DNA of 7,002 bases from UBA1206 sp045643125 (GTDB lineage Bacteria; Bacillota; Clostridia; Oscillospirales; CAG-382). Made by a program: the position numbers and the translations under genes. The notes beneath the pieces are model-generated. The model had not been told where the DNA came from. It was given only the letters and a program-made list of their open reading frames with translations, and did no database searches. Positions 5,285 to 7,002 of this stretch are shown here, piece after piece. The stretch's first letter is position 1. Every line of letters starts with the position of its first letter. The stretch is taken from positions 1-7,002 of the forward strand of contig JAZUKE010000054.1 of NCBI GenBank assembly GCA_045643125.1, given 5' to 3'.

Positions 5285-6508
5285 ATGAAAAAAATCTCAT
5301 CAGTTCTTGCCGCGTTTCTTTTGATCTTCGCTTTGCATCCGTTTTCGTTTGCCGCAGGGAACGACATTTCCCCGGCTATCGCCGTTCTGCGCGAACAGAC
5401 GGTGATGAAAAAGTCCGCTCTTGCCGGACAGCCCGCGTCGTTTCCTAAAAGCGAATACGAAAACGTCATCGGCGCAAAGATCGGGTACATTACCGTCACT
5501 TCTCTGCCGGAAAGCGGCGCGTCGCTCACGCTGAACGGCGTGAACGTTGCAAACGGCCAGACCGTCGCTTCGTCGTCGCTTGAGCAGCTTGCACTTTCCT
5601 GTGCAAGCGAAAGCAAAACCGCGTCTTTTAGCTTCCGCGCATACTCTGTCGGCTGGGAATCGACCGATATTGAATGTGTCGTTGATTTTTCCGAAAAAGC
5701 AAATATGCCGCCCGTCCTTAACGGAAGCAGCATTGAATGTCTGAAAAACGTGATGTGCGATTGTATAACGGACGTTTTTGAGCCGGACGGCGACGACGTG
5801 ACGTTCGTGATAGACGAATACCCCGTTTCGGGGACGTTAAGGAGCATCGGCGGACGTCTTCTCTATACGCCGTCAAAGGATTTCTGCGGAAGCGACACGT
5901 TCGTTATCCGTGCGCTTGACGAATACGGCAACAGCTCCGAAAAAGCGGAATTCGACATCAACGTTGAAAACACTTCACTCGTGTTCGCCGATATGCTTAC
6001 ATCAACGTCACACGGCGACGCGATCAAGCTCGCCGAAAGCAACGTGGTGAGCTATATATACCGCGACGGGAACTATTATTTTGAGCCTCAGAAAGAGGTG
6101 TCGCGCATTGACTTTCTCGTTATGCTTATGACCGGCTGCGGAATTACGCCGAAAAGCGGAAAAGTGAGCGGCTTTACCGACACGGAGACGCTGACAAACG
6201 CAAAAAAAGAATACCTTGCCGAAGCCGAAAAGCAAGGTATAGTGAAAAAGGGCGACGCCTTTAAGCCCGACGACTCGGTAACGAGGCTCGACGCCGCAAT
6301 GTGGATCGCTTCCGTTGTCGGCAAAGCGGAAAATCTCTCGTCTCTTTCGGATATGACTTCCCTCAATTCCGAAGAAGCCGCCTGCGTTTCCTCGGTAGTG
6401 CAGAAAGGTATCTTTGAAACGCAGGACAATTATTTCCGCCCGAACGATACGCTCGATAAAGAATCCGCCGCGCATATATTGGCTCGCGTGATTTCGTTGA
6501 TTCAATAA
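5285..6508 (+). CDS. Secreted S-layer-homology protein with two beta-sandwich domains
   Basis: The 407-residue exported protein has a Sec signal peptide (1-23, MKKISSVLAAFLLIFALHPF core, cleavage likely after SFA). It carries a beta-sandwich domain at about 62-134 (IGYITVTSLPESG and LTLNGVNVANGQTV pattern) and a cadherin-like/Big_9-type domain at about 140-228 (PPVLNGSS, EPDGDDVTF, GTLRSIGG, LLYTPSKDFCGSDTF, ALDEYGNSS). Three SLH modules lie at about 231-284, 295-345 and 353-404. SLH modules normally bind pyruvylated secondary cell-wall polymers, so it is probably wall-attached by its C-terminus and displays the two sandwiches. The first SLH copy is the most degenerate. No catalytic domain is visible; an assembly, binding or structural role is inference. 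Eight cysteines after the signal peptide (106, 131, 152, 158, 160, 201, 285, 367) are many for an exported protein of an anaerobe. Confidence 0.88.
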   Translation: MKKISSVLAAFLLIFALHPFSFAAGNDISPAIAVLREQTVMKKSALAGQPASFPKSEYENVIGAKIGYITVTSLPESGASLTLNGVNVANGQTVASSSLEQLALSCASESKTASFSFRAYSVGWESTDIECVVDFSEKANMPPVLNGSSIECLKNVMCDCITDVFEPDGDDVTFVIDEYPVSGTLRSIGGRLLYTPSKDFCGSDTFVIRALDEYGNSSEKAEFDINVENTSLVFADMLTSTSHGDAIKLAESNVVSYIYRDGNYYFEPQKEVSRIDFLVMLMTGCGITPKSGKVSGFTDTETLTNAKKEYLAEAEKQGIVKKGDAFKPDDSVTRLDAAMWIASVVGKAENLSSLSDMTSLNSEEAACVSSVVQKGIFETQDNYFRPNDTLDKESAAHILARVISLIQ

Positions 6509-6643
6509 AAGCAAAAAGGAATTCAATGAAATGGAATTACTGTAAACAAGGGCAACGGCTTCGTCTGTAGGCTCCGCTTGGTAAGGGGAGCCAACGACCG
6601 CAATCCGCTTTTCAATAAATGATTTACCTTGCTGCACGCAACT
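6509..6643. other. Intergenic region after the SLH gene with a palindrome remnant
   Basis: The first part of the 367-base non-coding stretch 6509-6875. It contains GAATTC with a repeated GGAATT (6519-6524, 6535-6540) and an imperfect palindrome at 6570-6592. No plus-strand terminator with a T-tract is seen, so the end of the SLH transcript is not defined. Confidence 0.6.
6570..6592. repeat. Imperfect palindrome GGCTCCGCTT-GGT-AAGGGGAGCC
   Basis: A ten-position stem with one G/G mismatch around a GGT loop: GGCTCC/GGAGCC (6570-6575/6587-6592) plus CTT/AAG (6577-6579/6583-6585). The form resembles short dispersed palindromes ending in GGCTCCC that I recall from clostridial genomes. No T-tract follows on either strand, so it is not a classical terminator. 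Confidence 0.55.
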
Positions 6644-6775
6644 ATTTCAAATCAAATGAAATTATTTCACGCATCCGCGCGAAATAATCACCTCAACGTG
6701 CAGCGCACATTTCACATCGCGCAAGCGATATTTCACGCACCTCAAGGTGCATTTCACACGCGAAGCGTATTTCAC
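6644..6775. repeat. Array of short unrelated hairpins separated by ATTTCAC
   Basis: ATTTCAC recurs at 6664, 6709, 6730, 6751 and 6769, with ATTTCAA at 6644 and a degraded copy near 6685 (TAATCAC); most steps are 18-21 bp. Between copies lie small perfect hairpins with different sequences: ATTTCA/TGAAAT (6644-6649/6657-6662), ATTATTTC/GAAATAAT (6661-6668/6681-6688), GTGC-AGC-GCAC (6698-6708), ATCGC-GCAA-GCGAT (6716-6729), GCACC-TCAA-GGTGC (6737-6750), ACGC-GAA-GCGT (6758-6768). A possible outlier, TTTCAC with ACGC/GCGT, is at 6840-6856 beyond the terminator. It differs from a CRISPR array: the constant part is only 7 bases and the variable parts are themselves palindromes. Function unknown. 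Confidence 0.8.
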
Positions 6776-6779
6776 TTGG

Positions 6780-6815
6780 AAAAAAAGAAACCGCAGGTTT
6801 TCGCCTGCGGTTTCT
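6780..6815 (-). terminator. Strong minus-strand terminator
   Basis: AGAAACCGCAGG (6786-6797) pairs perfectly with CCTGCGGTTTCT (6804-6815), with a six-base loop. The A-run at 6780-6786 gives a T-tract on the minus strand. It sits about 60 bases past the stop of the surface protein at 6876 and so ends that transcript. The plus strand lacks a T-tract after the stem. Confidence 0.88.
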
Positions 6816-6875
6816 GCAAAAATATTATCTAATATGTTTTTTCACGCGGTCTGCGTCAAACGAACAAGTCAGAAA

Positions 6876-7002
6876 TTATTTGCGGTTTTTAACAACCACA
6901 ACCCCTGCAAGAGTAACAACGGAAACGATTGCGAGTGCGATCATTCCGGCATCGCCCTGAGGAGGCGTAGGAGGAACGGAAGGTTCTTCAGAAGGTTCAA
7001 CG
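6876..7002 (-). CDS. C-terminus of a membrane- or wall-anchored surface protein (5' end beyond window)
   Basis: Only the last 41 residues are visible, from the codon ending at 7001 to TAA at 6878-6876. They read as a Pro/Glu/Ser/Thr-rich linker (VEPSEEPSVPPTPPQ), then GDAG, a hydrophobic segment of about 18 residues (MIALAIVSVVTLAGVVVV) and the basic tail KNRK. This is the classical layout of a Gram-positive surface protein anchor. The pre-helix motif is PPQGDAG, resembling the QTGD-type ends frequent in clostridial surface proteins but with no LPXTG or NPQTN sortase motif. It may be a variant sortase signal or a plain membrane anchor. The passenger domain is outside the window, so function cannot be given. 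Confidence 0.8.
   Translation of the reverse strand, partial: VEPSEEPSVPPTPPQGDAGMIALAIVSVVTLAGVVVVKNRK

Noticed and set aside
6526..6570. 14-codon frame after AAGGA (MKWNYCKQGQRLRL)
   Set aside because: It has a plausible ribosome site, but the frame ends inside the palindrome and there is nothing else to support a peptide gene.
6008..6637. Minus-strand 209-codon frame opposite the SLH gene
   Set aside because: It is a shadow of the SLH coding sequence with no motifs and no start signal.
6644..6775. CRISPR array
   Set aside because: The constant unit is only 7 bp, variable parts are short self-palindromes of 11-14 bp, and there are no cas genes nearby.
6629..6832. 67-codon plus-strand frame through the hairpin array
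   Set aside because: The repeated Phe-His residues every seven codons are simply the 21-bp ATTTCAC period translated. It starts with TTG, has no ribosome site and runs through the terminator.

Overview
The window looks like chromosome from a low-to-mid-GC Bacillota bacterium of the class Clostridia, probably an uncultured gut or rumen relative of Oscillospiraceae. The pointers are a PgcA-type phosphoglucomutase, an S-layer-homology (SLH) surface protein, Gram-positive-style surface anchoring, AGGAGG-type ribosome sites and hairpin-rich intergenic DNA. No plasmid, phage or transposase gene is visible. Taxonomy is inferred from gene style only.

Layout. Positions 1-79 are an exact copy of 420-498 in the wrong reading frame, so the left edge is a chimeric or duplicated junction that has replaced the true 5' end of the phosphoglucomutase gene (about 71-1777, +). 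Twenty-seven bases later follows a cytoplasmic-type glycerophosphodiester phosphodiesterase (1805-2524, +), probably in the same operon. Next is a decayed dicarboxylate/amino-acid:cation symporter (about 2561-3004, +) that lost its start and most membrane segments, then a stretch of strongly structured non-coding DNA (3024-3106) and a strong terminator (3141-3187). A small orphan lipoprotein gene (3221-3553, -) diverges from rlmH (3644-4120, +), which has a consensus promoter. rlmH meets mnmA (4121-5164, -) tail to tail with no base between the stop codons. mnmA diverges from a secreted protein with two beta-sandwich domains and three SLH repeats (5285-6508, +). The last intergenic region (6509-6875) holds a palindrome and an array of short hairpins separated by ATTTCAC at about 21-bp period, then a minus-strand terminator for a surface protein whose 41-residue C-terminal anchor enters from the right edge (6876-7002, -).

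How the genes relate. The pgm-GDPD pair joins sugar-phosphate and glycerol-phosphate metabolism, both feeding envelope precursors. rlmH and mnmA both modify translation RNAs (23S rRNA and tRNA wobble uridine). The right third is about the cell surface. There is no obvious new multi-gene system. The most unusual material is non-coding: the ATTTCAC hairpin array, the alternative-pairing RNA candidate upstream of the terminator, and the eroded transporter.
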